Positions 8,752 to 17,420 of a stretch of 64,000 nt of DNA are shown piece after piece. The stretch comes from Nitrosospira sp. Nl5 (GTDB lineage: Bacteria > Pseudomonadota > Gammaproteobacteria > Burkholderiales > Nitrosomonadaceae), in contig NZ_FMVQ01000008.1 in NCBI RefSeq assembly GCF_900102495.1, positions 62,001 through 126,000 on the forward strand, given 5' to 3'. Made by a program: the position numbers and the translations under genes. Within the stretch, counting starts at the first letter, position 1; every line of letters begins with the position of its first letter. The notes beneath the pieces are model-generated. The model had not been told where the DNA came from, ran no database searches, and saw only the letters and a program-made list of their open reading frames with translations.

Positions 8752-9482
8752 TAGGGATCGTAACGGCCATGCGAATGGAGGCTCGCTGCGTTACCCCGCT
8801 CCGCTTACCTTTTAACCGGATGATCAGTCTGGGGGGAAGTGCGGCGATATGGCTGTGCGGAATGGGGGAAGAGCCGGCGCGCGAGGCAGCGGAAGGATTG
8901 AGGACAGGCGGTGCGACCGCGCTGATGAGCTTCGGGCTCGCCGGCGCGTTGATTCCTAGCTTGCGCCCGGGAGACCTGGTGCTGCCTGAATCGATTTATG
9001 CAGGGCGCTCACTGCAAGTGGATTTAAGCTGGCGCGCCCGTCTGCAACAGCAGCTTCCCCCTCATCTGAGTGTCGTTGGGGGCATATTGGTGACAAGCAG
9101 GCAGGTGGTGACTTCCGCAACCGAAAAACGTGCGCTGGCGCAAGTTACCGGGGCCTGCGCAGTGGATATGGAAAGCGGCGCGGTGGCGGAGACTGCTGCC
9201 CAGGCCGGTATGCCGTTCCTCGCGGTACGCGCTATCTCGGATCCAGCCGGATTTTCACCCCCTTCGGTTCTGCTCGGTGCGATACGCCGTGACGGGAGTG
9301 CCGATCTGACGCGCCTGCTGCCGCTGTTGCTGCGGGGATCCGTCACTCCCGGCACGTTGCTGCGTCTTGCGGTGGGCTCTCGTGCGGCGTGCTCCACGTT
9401 ATCCGCGGTGGTGCGATATGCGGATAGGGAAATGGGAACCTCGACTCATGCTGCGGGTACACGGCGAATGAGCGAGGGATAA
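8748..9482 (+). CDS. hpnG: HpnG, adenosylhopane nucleosidase
   Basis: HpnG removes adenine from adenosylhopane to give ribosylhopane, after HpnH has made the substrate. The 244-residue protein belongs to the purine/uridine phosphorylase and MTA/SAH nucleosidase fold. It starts MIGIVTAMRMEA, has the glycine-rich FGLAGAL loop, and near residue 145 the CAVDMESGAVAE signature whose Glu binds the ribose, followed by RAISDPAG. The GTG start overlaps the cyclase stop in GTGA, so translation is coupled to shc. About 300 bases without a gene follow, ending in the rpsO promoter. Confidence 0.92.
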   Translation: MIGIVTAMRMEARCVTPLRLPFNRMISLGGSAAIWLCGMGEEPAREAAEGLRTGGATALMSFGLAGALIPSLRPGDLVLPESIYAGRSLQVDLSWRARLQQQLPPHLSVVGGILVTSRQVVTSATEKRALAQVTGACAVDMESGAVAETAAQAGMPFLAVRAISDPAGFSPPSVLLGAIRRDGSADLTRLLPLLLRGSVTPGTLLRLAVGSRAACSTLSAVVRYADREMGTSTHAAGTRRMSEG

Positions 9483-9713
9483 ATATATATTTTGGAGCGG
9501 CAAGCGTTGTGATTGAGCAAAAAGAACGAAAACGGGTTGCCGGCGTAATTTCCTCCCCCAGCTTGTAAATTTCTCTGATAGGACAAATACAACAGAACTT
9601 TTTTGCTGCCCAGGCGGGGTGAATGGAAATTGAGGGACGATTTTATTCAAAAATAATCAACGCTTATTCGTTGTCCGGATGTTGAAATCGGGAAAATAAA
9701 ATCATCATATTAC

Positions 9714-9743
9714 TTGAGAATACGCCCTGTTAAAGAGTAAAAT
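9714..9743 (+). promoter_or_regulatory. Sigma-70 type promoter of rpsO-pnp
   Basis: TTGAGA (9714-9719) and TAAAAT (9738-9743) are separated by 18 bases, each matching consensus at five of six positions. They lie 39 bases before the rpsO ATG. The rest of the 9483-9713 gap shows only AT-rich sequence and no gene. Confidence 0.7.
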
Positions 9744-9781
9744 ACCGGCCTTTCGTATCAGGCATTTAATGGAGAGTATGC

Positions 9782-10051
9782 ATGCCAATCACAACCGATC
9801 AAAAAGCGCAGGTGGTGCGCGACTATCAGCGCGCTGCGGGGGATACGGGTTCTCCCGAAGTGCAAGTGGCGTTATTGACCACTCGTATCAATGATCTGGC
9901 TAATCATTTCAAAGCACACGTCAAGGATCACCATTCCCGCCGCGGTTTATTGCGCATGGTAAGCCGTCGCCGCAAGCTGCTTGATTATCTTAAGCGCAAC
10001 AGCGCTGATAATTATCGTATATTAATCGGGCGTCTCGGCTTACGCAAATAG
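9782..10051 (+). CDS. rpsO: 30S ribosomal protein S15
   Basis: This 89-residue protein has exactly the family length. It binds the central domain of 16S rRNA and helps assemble the 30S platform. Conserved segments are [17 protein letters not shown], then [30 protein letters not shown], and [12 protein letters not shown] at the end. An out-of-frame ATG at 9778 lies just before the true start at 9782; GGAG at 9771-9774 serves the true start. It is followed after 133 bases by pnp, the conserved rpsO-pnp order in Proteobacteria. Confidence 0.98.
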   Translation: MPITTDQKAQVVRDYQRAAGDTGSPEVQVALLTTRINDLANHFKAHVKDHHSRRGLLRMVSRRRKLLDYLKRNSADNYRILIGRLGLRK

Positions 10052-10184
10052 AATATCTCTGCTTACGAGACCTGCGGGATACATGAAAACTGCTTGTCTC
10101 TTCCGTATCGGCGATATTATCAATCTCGCGTTGAAACCGGCTGATCGCAAGTAGACGGATGATTTTTGAAAAAAGGGTAGTTAA

Positions 10185-12293
10185 TTGAAATCAATCAAAA
10201 AAAGTATTGCCTACGGGCGTCACCAACTCACGCTGGAAACCGGGGAGATAGCAAGACAAGCGCACGGGGCGGTGATGGTTACCATGGACGACACCGTAGT
10301 TCTGGTTACCGTGGTGGGTGCCAAAAATGCCAAGCAGGGCCAGGATTTTTTCCCTTTGACAGTGGATTATCAGGAACGGAGCTACGCGGCCGGCAGAATA
10401 CCCGGCAGTTTCTTTAAGCGTGAAGGCCGTCCCTCAGAAAAAGAAATTCTTACTTCCCGCCTCATCGACCGTCCCATCCGCCCCTTATTTCCTGAAAGTT
10501 TTTACAATGAAGTGCAGATCGTGGCTACCGTTCTGTCGTCCGATAACGAAGTGGACGCGGACATCCCCGCGCTTGTCGGGGCTTCGGCTGCGCTGGTGCT
10601 TTCTGGAATCCCCTTCGATGGTCCTGTCGCTGCCGCCCGGGTCGGCTACATCAATGGTGAGTATGTCTTGAATCCCACCACTACCGAACTGAAGCAAACT
10701 CAGTTGAATCTGGTGGTGGCAGGCACGCAGCAAGCGGTACTGATGGTGGAATCCGAAGCATTGGAACTATCAGAAGACATCATGCTGGGGGCTGTCATGT
10801 ACGGCCATCAGCAAATGCAGACGGTAATCAACGCCATCAACGAACTGGCCGAGGAAGCGGGCGCCACGGCGTGGGACTGGACACCGGCGACAAGGGATGC
10901 CGCTCTAGCGACAAAAATCGCTGATTTGGCGGAAGCGGATTTGCGTGCCGCATTCCAATTAAGGCAAAAACAGGCGCGGTCCGAGGCCATCGATAATATC
11001 TGGACAAAAGTTTTCGCCGGAGTCGGGGTTGATACAGAAGATGGGCCGGATGGCCAGGCTGTAAAAGAGGCATGCTTTGCGCTTGAGTCAAAAATCGTAC
11101 GCTCCCAGATTCTCGATGGCGAGCCTCGCATCGATGGACGTGACACGCGCAGCGTTCGTCCGATTACGATTCGCAATGGCTTGTTGCCGCGCACCCATGG
11201 TTCCGCCCTGTTTACGCGCGGGGAAACGCAAGCACTGGTTATCGCAACACTGGGTACGGGACGGGACGAACAAAAAATTGATGCGCTGCAAGGAGATTAC
11301 TCCGAGCGCTTCATGCTTCATTACAACATGCCTCCCTACGCTACGGGTGAAACCGGCCGTGTAGGAACCCCCAAGCGCCGCGAAATCGGCCACGGACGTC
11401 TTGCCAAGCGTGCTTTGATCGCGGTGCTGCCTTCTCCCGAAGAGTTTGGTTATTCGTTACGGGTTGTGTCCGAGATTACCGAATCCAACGGCTCCAGTTC
11501 CATGGCATCTGTGTGCGGCGGCTGTCTGGCGTTAATGGATGCAGGCGTGCCATTGAAAGCGCACGTGGCGGGTATCGCCATGGGATTAATCAAAGAGGGA
11601 AACCGATTTGCCGTGCTGACCGATATTCTCGGCGATGAAGATCACTTGGGCGATATGGATTTCAAAGTGGCTGGTACCGAGCAGGGCATCACGGCGCTGC
11701 AAATGGATATCAAGATTCAAGGCATCACCAAAGATATTCTGCATGCCGCACTGATACAGGCCAGAGAAGGGCGCCTGCATATTCTTGATATTATGAAGCA
11801 GGCGCTGCCTTCAACGCGCGAGGATATTTCCGAACATGCTCCGCGCATTATTAAAATAAAAATAAATCCTGAGAAAATTCGTGACGTAATCGGTAAGGGC
11901 GGTGCGGTAATTCGTGCGTTGACCGAAGAAACCGGCACGACCATTGATATCGCCGACGACGGTACCGTTATGATAGCCTGTATTAACGCCGAGGGTGGCG
12001 AGGTAGCCAAAAAACGTATCGAAGCCATTACCGCCGAGGTAGAGGTGGGAAGAATATACGATGGGACGGTATTGAAGCTTCTGGATTTCGGTGCGATCGT
12101 TAGCGTTCTACCGGGCAAGGACGGCTTATTGCATATCTCCCAAATTGCCAACGAGCGTGTCAACAGCGTTGCCGATCATCTCAAGGAAGGTCAGGCAGTG
12201 CGTGTCAAGGTCCTGGAAGCCGATGATAAGGGACGGCTGCGTCTCAGCATGAAGGCCGTCGCCGTGGAGAGCACCGACAACGCCGTTTCATAA
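10185..12293 (+). CDS. pnp: Polynucleotide phosphorylase
   Basis: This 702-residue 3'-5' exoribonuclease uses phosphate to release nucleoside diphosphates and is a core part of the RNA degradosome. Two RNase PH domains lie at about residues 10-215 and 310-545; the second holds [15 protein letters not shown] and the [23 protein letters not shown] active-site region. A KH domain at about 555-615 has the IGKGG loop. An S1 domain at about 622-690 has the GLLHISQI strand. The start is TTG at 10185, in the usual position before [10 protein letters not shown], with AAGGG upstream; TTG may keep initiation weak, and pnp is commonly self-regulated through its leader. A clear terminator follows. Confidence 0.97.
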   Translation: MKSIKKSIAYGRHQLTLETGEIARQAHGAVMVTMDDTVVLVTVVGAKNAKQGQDFFPLTVDYQERSYAAGRIPGSFFKREGRPSEKEILTSRLIDRPIRPLFPESFYNEVQIVATVLSSDNEVDADIPALVGASAALVLSGIPFDGPVAAARVGYINGEYVLNPTTTELKQTQLNLVVAGTQQAVLMVESEALELSEDIMLGAVMYGHQQMQTVINAINELAEEAGATAWDWTPATRDAALATKIADLAEADLRAAFQLRQKQARSEAIDNIWTKVFAGVGVDTEDGPDGQAVKEACFALESKIVRSQILDGEPRIDGRDTRSVRPITIRNGLLPRTHGSALFTRGETQALVIATLGTGRDEQKIDALQGDYSERFMLHYNMPPYATGETGRVGTPKRREIGHGRLAKRALIAVLPSPEEFGYSLRVVSEITESNGSSSMASVCGGCLALMDAGVPLKAHVAGIAMGLIKEGNRFAVLTDILGDEDHLGDMDFKVAGTEQGITALQMDIKIQGITKDILHAALIQAREGRLHILDIMKQALPSTREDISEHAPRIIKIKINPEKIRDVIGKGGAVIRALTEETGTTIDIADDGTVMIACINAEGGEVAKKRIEAITAEVEVGRIYDGTVLKLLDFGAIVSVLPGKDGLLHISQIANERVNSVADHLKEGQAVRVKVLEADDKGRLRLSMKAVAVESTDNAVS

Positions 12294-12337
12294 TGGCCGC
12301 TGACGATGTTTTAGGATACTAAAAGATGCTTATGAGG

Positions 12338-12371
12338 AAGCCCCGGTCGCAAGATACGGGGCTTTTTATTT
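12338..12371 (+). terminator. Intrinsic terminator of rpsO-pnp
   Basis: AAGCCCCG (12338-12345) pairs with CGGGGCTT (12357-12364), followed by TTTATTT. On the other strand no T-run follows, so it does not obviously serve dksA. Confidence 0.88.
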
Positions 12372-12423
12372 GTACAACGGCAAATTCCTTGATCCATTGA
12401 AAACGGAAAACAAATAGCGGATT

Positions 12424-12846
12424 TTATTTCGCTACCTGCTTTTCCCTTATCTCGTCCAGGGTCTTGCAGTCTATGCAAAGGGTGGCGGTGGGACGGGCTT
12501 CAAGGCGTTTCAGGCCAATCTCAATGCCGCAGCTGTCACAATAACCGTAGTCGCCGGAATCTATCTTGGCGATGGTCTCGTCGATTTTCTTGATCAGCTT
12601 GCGCTCACGGTCACGATTGCGCAGCTCCAGCGCCATATCCGATTCCTGGCTGGCGCGATCATTGGGATCGGCGAAGATCGTCGCTTCGTCCTGCATGGTA
12701 TGTACAGTGCGATCTATATCCTGCCCCAATTCGGCTTTAATGCCTTCCAGTATGTTGCGGAAATGCATAAGCTGCTTGGAACTCATATAGCTTTCCCCTT
12801 TCTTCAGTTTATAAGGAGTAGCTTGTTTACGCAGTTCTTGCGGCAT
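12424..12846 (-). CDS. dksA: DksA, RNA polymerase-binding transcription factor
   Basis: DksA enters the secondary channel of RNA polymerase and, with ppGpp, shifts transcription between ribosomal and biosynthetic promoters. The 140-residue protein has the coiled-coil tip aspartates D60 and D63 in DPNDRAS, the long [15 protein letters not shown] helix, and a zinc finger formed by C103, C106, C124 and C127 with RLEARPT between the pairs. Length and motifs are those of full-length, zinc-bearing DksA rather than a short variant. It converges on pnp. Confidence 0.96.
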   Translation of the reverse strand: MPQELRKQATPYKLKKGESYMSSKQLMHFRNILEGIKAELGQDIDRTVHTMQDEATIFADPNDRASQESDMALELRNRDRERKLIKKIDETIAKIDSGDYGYCDSCGIEIGLKRLEARPTATLCIDCKTLDEIREKQVAK

Positions 12847-12904
12847 TTTTAGTATTCCTTTTATATCTCTGGATACGTGTGAGGATGCTTTTACAAAAAA
12901 ATAT

Positions 12905-12932
12905 ATTATACAGCAAGTAGGTCAGCTGTTCG
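12905..12932 (-). promoter_or_regulatory. Likely dksA promoter
   Basis: On the minus strand a perfect TATAAT (plus-strand 12905-12910) lies about 60 bases before the dksA ATG. CGAACA (12927-12932) sits 16 bases further upstream as a half-matching -35 box. Confidence 0.55.
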
Positions 12933-13310
12933 TGTGGAGTGCCGCACGGCAAACGCCAATTCTACCTTAGATAACAACCTGAATGAAAAACAAAAAACAA
13001 GTCCGGACGATATAATAAAGGGGGCTGGTGACACATTGAAAAGCGTCTGCCATATTTGAAAATCACCCTCACCCTCTTACGCTCATTTTCTTCCCCCAAA
13101 GGCAGCACGAAAGCAGCACGAATTCTTGCAGAATTTCTGTCGCTTGGACAGCCCTGGAAGGAAATAATTATGCCGTTGTTGCAGCATGAGCCTCTGGCAT
13201 TTTGTTCAGGCTTGAGCCCGATTGCCGGGGCATGGAACGGGATTCAGCGCATGGGAATTCGGGTCTGCCCGCTTCCGCCGAATTGTGACATAATATTTTG
13301 TCCAAAATTT
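12933..13310. other. Intergenic region upstream of the HvfA-like gene
   Basis: No gene is supported. A frame running through 13056-13412 has no ribosome binding site and overlaps the next gene out of phase. A short direct repeat, GCAGCACGAA twice, lies near 13101-13122. TAATAT at 13291-13296 could be a -10 box for the next operon, but no matching -35 is seen, so control by an alternative sigma factor is possible but unproven. Confidence 0.45.
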
Positions 13311-13323
13311 AGGAGGAAATACT

Positions 13324-13734
13324 ATGCGCAACAAGAAATCAATCATTTCCATGGCTGTGGGTTCTGCGTTTGCCGCGACTCTCGGTACTGTACCGGTTGC
13401 CTCCGCGGCTGACAGTCCCTTTACCGTGCAGTCCTTGGACAAGGGCTACATGCTGGCCTATGCGGACAGGGTTGACCCAAATAAATATGGCGGCGGAGCA
13501 AAATCTGGCGAAGGTAAATCTGGCGAAGGTAGATGCGGCATGTCCATGGTAGATGCCAACAAGGATGGCAAGGTCAGCAAGGAAGAATTCCTCAAACATC
13601 ACGAAGCCATATTCGACAGGATAGATACCAACAAGGATGGCGCTGTCGATCAACCTGAAGCTGACAAGTATGGCGGCGGTGGGGCGAAGCCTGGCCCCGC
13701 TCCGCAAGCTCCGCATGGCGGAATGAAGAAGTAA
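13324..13734 (+). CDS. Secreted EF-hand protein, likely HvfA-like RiPP metallophore precursor
   Basis: This 136-residue exported protein has a strong AGGAGGAAA site 5 bases before the ATG. Residues 1-28 are a signal peptide ending VASA. The mature start SPFTVQSLDKGYML resembles the NPF...L..GYM start of HvfA-type precursors. Next comes a Gly/Glu/Lys repeat ending GEGRCGM (residues 60-73) that resembles the EGKCGEGKCG motif modified in HvfA, but only C71 remains; two positions are Ser. Two canonical EF-hand loops follow: residues 77-88 (D, N, D, K, S, E ligands) and 101-112. The tail is Pro/Gly rich. The gene directly precedes an MNIO oxidase and its partner, so it is probably their substrate. 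A plain calcium-binding protein is the alternative. Confidence 0.7.
   Translation: MRNKKSIISMAVGSAFAATLGTVPVASAADSPFTVQSLDKGYMLAYADRVDPNKYGGGAKSGEGKSGEGRCGMSMVDANKDGKVSKEEFLKHHEAIFDRIDTNKDGAVDQPEADKYGGGGAKPGPAPQAPHGGMKK
13501..13530 (+). repeat. Tandem 15-base repeat in the core of the precursor gene
   Basis: AAATCTGGCGAAGGT occurs twice in a row (13501-13515 and 13516-13530) and is followed by a diverged third start, AGATGCGGC. Each unit encodes KSGEG. The Ser codon TCT is one base from the Cys codon TGT. Confidence 0.9.
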
Positions 13735-13746
13735 TTTCCGCTCCCC

Positions 13747-14598
13747 ATGGATCCCCTGCGTCTTGCCAGCGCGGGGCTGGGTTTTCGGCGGGAATTAATT
13801 CCCGCGCTGAAAACCCATGTTCCCGTAGCCATCGATTTTTTTGAAATCGCCCCAGAAAACTGGATTGATCTCGGCGGCACGGCAGGGCGTGATTTGCGGA
13901 GCTTCACCGAGCGCTACCCCTTTGTGTGCCATGGTTTGTCTCTCTCGATCGGTAGTCCGGCCCCGCTGGATGAAGTATTGCTGCACAAGATTCGACGGTT
14001 CCTGGACCAGCATCGAATTCTTTTTTATACCGAGCATCTCGCGTACTGCTCCGACGACGGCCATTTATACGATCTGCTTCCAATACCTTTTACCGAGGAA
14101 GCCGTGAAATACGTTGCCGCGCGTGTTCGCCGCGCTCAGAATATCCTGGAGCGGCGCATCGCGCTTGAAAATGCTTCGTTTTACCTGCGAGCCCCTATTA
14201 CTGAAATGAGTGAAGCGGAATTTATCCGCGCCGTGCTAAGCGAGGCGGATTGCGATTTGCATCTCGACGTCAATAACGTATACGTCAACAGCATTAATCA
14301 TGCTTACGATCCCATTGAATTCATCCGTTCCATGCCTACCGAACGCATTGTCTACATGCATATCGCGGGGCACCACAATGAGGCAAAGAATTTGATTATC
14401 GACACCCACGGCGCAGAGGTCATCGATCCGGTGTGGGAGCTGCTCGATCAGACCTACCGTATTCATGGGGTCGCCCCCACGCTGCTGGAGCGCGACTTCA
14501 ATATCCCCCCCCTTGATGAACTGATGCGCGAAGTCGAACATATTCACCTGATTCAGACTCGGCATGTCGATGCCAGCCATGTCCGCGCCGCTTCCTGA
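13747..14598 (+). CDS. Multinuclear non-heme iron oxidase (MNIO, DUF692; HvfB/BufB/MbnB type)
   Basis: This 283-residue TIM-barrel enzyme belongs to the family that modifies Cys residues of ribosomal peptides into oxazolone/thioamide or related copper-binding groups. Visible family signatures are GLGFRRELI at the start, FFEIAPENW, FVCHGLSLSIG, YTEHLAYC, RIALENAS, LHLDVNNVYVN, YMHIAGHH followed by IDTHG, and LLERDFNIP. The His, Glu, Asp and Asn residues in these blocks correspond to the iron ligands of MbnB-type proteins. It begins 12 bases after the EF-hand precursor and its last 20 bases overlap the next gene, so the three form an operon. The exact chemistry on this precursor is unknown. Confidence 0.92.
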   Translation: MDPLRLASAGLGFRRELIPALKTHVPVAIDFFEIAPENWIDLGGTAGRDLRSFTERYPFVCHGLSLSIGSPAPLDEVLLHKIRRFLDQHRILFYTEHLAYCSDDGHLYDLLPIPFTEEAVKYVAARVRRAQNILERRIALENASFYLRAPITEMSEAEFIRAVLSEADCDLHLDVNNVYVNSINHAYDPIEFIRSMPTERIVYMHIAGHHNEAKNLIIDTHGAEVIDPVWELLDQTYRIHGVAPTLLERDFNIPPLDELMREVEHIHLIQTRHVDASHVRAAS

Positions 14599-15373
14599 AT
14601 TTCAGCACTTCCAGTATGCCTTCACGGCGCATATCCGCGACCCCAAGGCGAATCCCTGTCCGCATGGCATTGAAGCGCGGCGTATGGGAATATACAAGAG
14701 GCTGGTTTATAACAACATTGAGAGTTTTCTCTTGACCTGCTTTCCCGTACTCAGGAAGGTGCTGGGAGCACGCCGGTGGGAACGGCTCCTGCGTCTTTTC
14801 CTCGCCACGCATCACAGTCGCTCACCTCTTTTTCGCGAGATACCCGGTGAGTTTATTCAGTTCCTGCAAAGCAATGGGCCGCTATCTTCCGACTATCCGG
14901 AATTCACGCTGGAACTTGCACATTATGAATGGGTGGAGTTGGTACTTTCCATTTCAACCCACGCACCGGATCGGAATGAGATCGATCCCGAAGGGAGCCT
15001 GCTGGAACAGCGCCCGGTTTTGAATCCGGTACTTGCGAATCTGTGTTACCGCTGGCCCGTGCATCGTGTTGGTCCCCACGTCCGAATTGCGCCAACAGAA
15101 ACATGTTTACTGGTATTCCGCGATGCCGGTGACCACGTCCGATTTACTGAAATCAATGCATTTACTTCGCGCCTGATTAACCTTCTAGAGTCAACGGAAC
15201 TCACCGGCCAAGCAGCGCTTGAAACCGTCGCTGTGGAAAGCCGTCATCCCTCGCCCGAGGTCGTCATCCAGGGAGGACTCGCGATTATGCGCGACTTACA
15301 GGTACGCGGTGCACTGCTTGGTACCCTGCGTAATGATGCCGGCGATACTCGAATTCCACCTACCGATAATTGA
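14579..15373 (+). CDS. MNIO partner protein (DUF2063; HvfC/BufC type)
   Basis: This 264-residue protein has the N-terminal DUF2063 pattern FQYAFTAHIRDP, RMGIYKRLVYNNIESFLLTCFPVLRKVLG, then HHSRSPLFREIPGEFIQFL. In HvfBC, BufBC and MbnBC pairs this protein binds the precursor leader and hands it to the oxidase. ATGs at 14564 and 14570 are also in frame; 14579 was chosen because it leaves the usual short lead before the first helix, but none has a good ribosome binding site and coupling to the upstream gene is likely. The C-terminal third is less conserved. Confidence 0.88.
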   Translation: MSAPLPEFQHFQYAFTAHIRDPKANPCPHGIEARRMGIYKRLVYNNIESFLLTCFPVLRKVLGARRWERLLRLFLATHHSRSPLFREIPGEFIQFLQSNGPLSSDYPEFTLELAHYEWVELVLSISTHAPDRNEIDPEGSLLEQRPVLNPVLANLCYRWPVHRVGPHVRIAPTETCLLVFRDAGDHVRFTEINAFTSRLINLLESTELTGQAALETVAVESRHPSPEVVIQGGLAIMRDLQVRGALLGTLRNDAGDTRIPPTDN

Positions 15374-16050
15374 AATTGAATTCGAAGTTCCCTCCCGAAG
15401 CTCATGCAGGCGAGCATGTGAATCCTGATCGACAGGACCTCACGACAATTTCCTCTCTTACGCTCGCGCACTACAACGAGCGTGCCGATGATTTCTGGAA
15501 GGGCACGCGCGAACATGACGTCGGACAGAATATCGCAGCGTTGCTGAAACATATCAAGGGTGAATCTCCTTACACCATCCTGGATTTCGGCTGCGGGCCG
15601 GGCCGCGATCTCAAGACTTTTGCTAAACTTGGCCATATCCCGGTTGGGTTGGACGGCGCCGCGCGATTCGTCGAAATGGCTCGCGCCTACAGCGGCTGCG
15701 AAGTGTGGCATCAGGATTTTCTTAGGCTCGATCTGCCGGACGGGCACTTTGATGGAATATTCGCTAATGCTTCGCTGTTTCATATTCCCGGGCGTGCGCT
15801 ACCGCGTGTACTGAAAGAGTTGCATGCGACGCTGAAACCGGACGGTGTACTGTTCAGTTCCAATCCACGCGGAGACAACGAAGAAGGCTGGAGCCGCGGG
15901 CGCTATGGCGCATATCATACTATTGAAGCGTGGCGAGGCTATATGATCGCTGCGGAGTTTATTGAAGTTACCCACTATTACCGGCCGGCTGGTTTGCCGC
16001 GCGAACAGCAGCCATGGCTCGCAAGCGTGTGGCGCAAGCCAGGTAGGTAA
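15370..16050 (+). CDS. Class I SAM-dependent methyltransferase, coupled to the MNIO operon
   Basis: This 226-residue Rossmann-fold methyltransferase has motif I ILDFGCGPGRDL at about residues 70-81, an acidic loop at VGLDGA, and FDGIFANASLFHIPG as post-motif II. The TTG start overlaps the stop of the DUF2063 gene in TTGA, so the two are probably translated together; a GTG at 15418 is an alternative. The substrate cannot be told from the sequence. Its position raises the chance that it tailors the same peptide, but it could be an unrelated small-molecule methyltransferase such as those acting on quinones or tellurite. No DoxX-type fourth gene, common in related operons, is present. Confidence 0.8.
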   Translation: MKLNSKFPPEAHAGEHVNPDRQDLTTISSLTLAHYNERADDFWKGTREHDVGQNIAALLKHIKGESPYTILDFGCGPGRDLKTFAKLGHIPVGLDGAARFVEMARAYSGCEVWHQDFLRLDLPDGHFDGIFANASLFHIPGRALPRVLKELHATLKPDGVLFSSNPRGDNEEGWSRGRYGAYHTIEAWRGYMIAAEFIEVTHYYRPAGLPREQQPWLASVWRKPGR

Positions 16051-16178
16051 TCCTGAATCCGGCCAGGCGACCGCTCATTTTTCGGCAGCGTCTACAACAT
16101 CCATTGTCTCCTTGATCGTCATCTTTATGGTGAATCGCTGCAGTCAGATTTAAGATATGCCGGTGGCGCGATGCCCAG

Positions 16179-17381
16179 ATGAAACTAAAAAAAGATGTGA
16201 TAGTGATAGGCGCCGGCGCAGCGGGGATGATGTGCGCGATCGAAGCAGGCAAGCGCGGACGCTCGGTAGTGCTGCTGGATCATGCGAGGAAGCTTGCGGA
16301 AAAGATTCGTATTTCCGGCGGGGGGCGGTGCAACTTCACCAATCGCTACACCGCGCCGGAAAATTTCCTGTCACACAATCCGCATTTCTGCCGGTCCGCG
16401 CTGGCACGCTTCACCCCGCAACACTTTATTGCGCTGGTGGAGAGGCATGGCATCCATTATCATGAAAAGAAGCTGGGTCAATTATTTTGCGATGACAGTT
16501 CCCAGCAAATCATCGACCTGCTGCGGCATGAGTGCGATGCGGCAGGTGTCGAATGGCAAATGCCTAATCGCGTGAACAATACAAGCCGTACTCATGCCGC
16601 TGCGGCTCCCGGTGGGAGGTTCATGCTGGAAACCGAAAGGGGCATTTTGACTGCCGATTCATTAGTCATCGCTACCGGTGGCCTTTCCATTCCACAAATC
16701 GGCGCAAGTTCTTTCGGCTATCGTATTGCTGAGCAATTCGGCATCACAGTTACCCCGCGGCGGCCGGGGCTCGTTCCTCTGACTTTCATGCCGGAGCAAT
16801 TTGCCGGTCTCTCTACGCTTTCAGGAGTTGCGGTTGATGCGGCGGTTAGCTGCAACGGCGCGAGCTTTCGTGAGAACCTGTTGCTTACGCACCGTGGTTT
16901 GAGCGGCCCCGCAATACTTCAGGTTTCTTCCTACTGGCAGCCAGGCGCTCCAATTCATATCAATTTGTTACCGGACATCGATGCGGCTGCGTGGCTGCTT
17001 GACTACAGACACAGCACTGTGCTGCTATCCAATCTGCTGACGCAATACCTGCCCAGACGTTTTGCACACGCCTGGTGCGAAGCGATTATGCCGGGGCAGC
17101 CAGCCCGGCCGGTAAAGCAGTACGGTGAAATCAGGTTGAAGCAAATTGCCACACAATTGCATAACTGGCAAATCACGCCAAACGGTACCGCGGGCTACAA
17201 AAAAGCGGAAGTGACGCTGGGCGGGATTGATACCCGTGAACTGTCATCCAGAACCATGGAGGCCAGGAAAGTGCCAGGGCTTTACTTTATCGGTGAAGTG
17301 GTGGACGTAACGGGACATCTGGGCGGTTTCAATTTCCAGTGGGCCTGGGCGTCCGGTTATGCGGCCGGGCAATGCGTATAG
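16179..17381 (+). CDS. HI0933/YhiN family flavoprotein
   Basis: This 400-residue FAD protein has an N-terminal dinucleotide-binding motif, VIVIGAGAAGMM (residues 7-18). It is followed by the family signature KIRISGGGRCNFTNR near residue 45, the second FAD motif VIATGGLSIPQIG, and the C-terminal ELSSRTMEARKVPGLYFIGEVVDVTGHLGGFNFQWAWASG. Members are called aminoacetone oxidase or simply NAD(P)/FAD-dependent oxidoreductase; the physiological substrate is not established. It lies 128 bases after the methyltransferase on the same strand and converges on rhlE. The gap shows no terminator, so it may share the upstream transcript, but nothing ties its function to that operon. Confidence 0.88.
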   Translation: MKLKKDVIVIGAGAAGMMCAIEAGKRGRSVVLLDHARKLAEKIRISGGGRCNFTNRYTAPENFLSHNPHFCRSALARFTPQHFIALVERHGIHYHEKKLGQLFCDDSSQQIIDLLRHECDAAGVEWQMPNRVNNTSRTHAAAAPGGRFMLETERGILTADSLVIATGGLSIPQIGASSFGYRIAEQFGITVTPRRPGLVPLTFMPEQFAGLSTLSGVAVDAAVSCNGASFRENLLLTHRGLSGPAILQVSSYWQPGAPIHINLLPDIDAAAWLLDYRHSTVLLSNLLTQYLPRRFAHAWCEAIMPGQPARPVKQYGEIRLKQIATQLHNWQITPNGTAGYKKAEVTLGGIDTRELSSRTMEARKVPGLYFIGEVVDVTGHLGGFNFQWAWASGYAAGQCV

Positions 17382-17420
17382 CCGTGTTCCCCGTTCATCA
17401 TCCGGCTGGGAAGGCGCCGG

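Noticed and set aside
13056-13412. 118-codon frame upstream of the HvfA-like gene
   Set aside because: It overlaps the real gene out of phase, lacks a ribosome binding site, and the EF-hand gene has a much better start.
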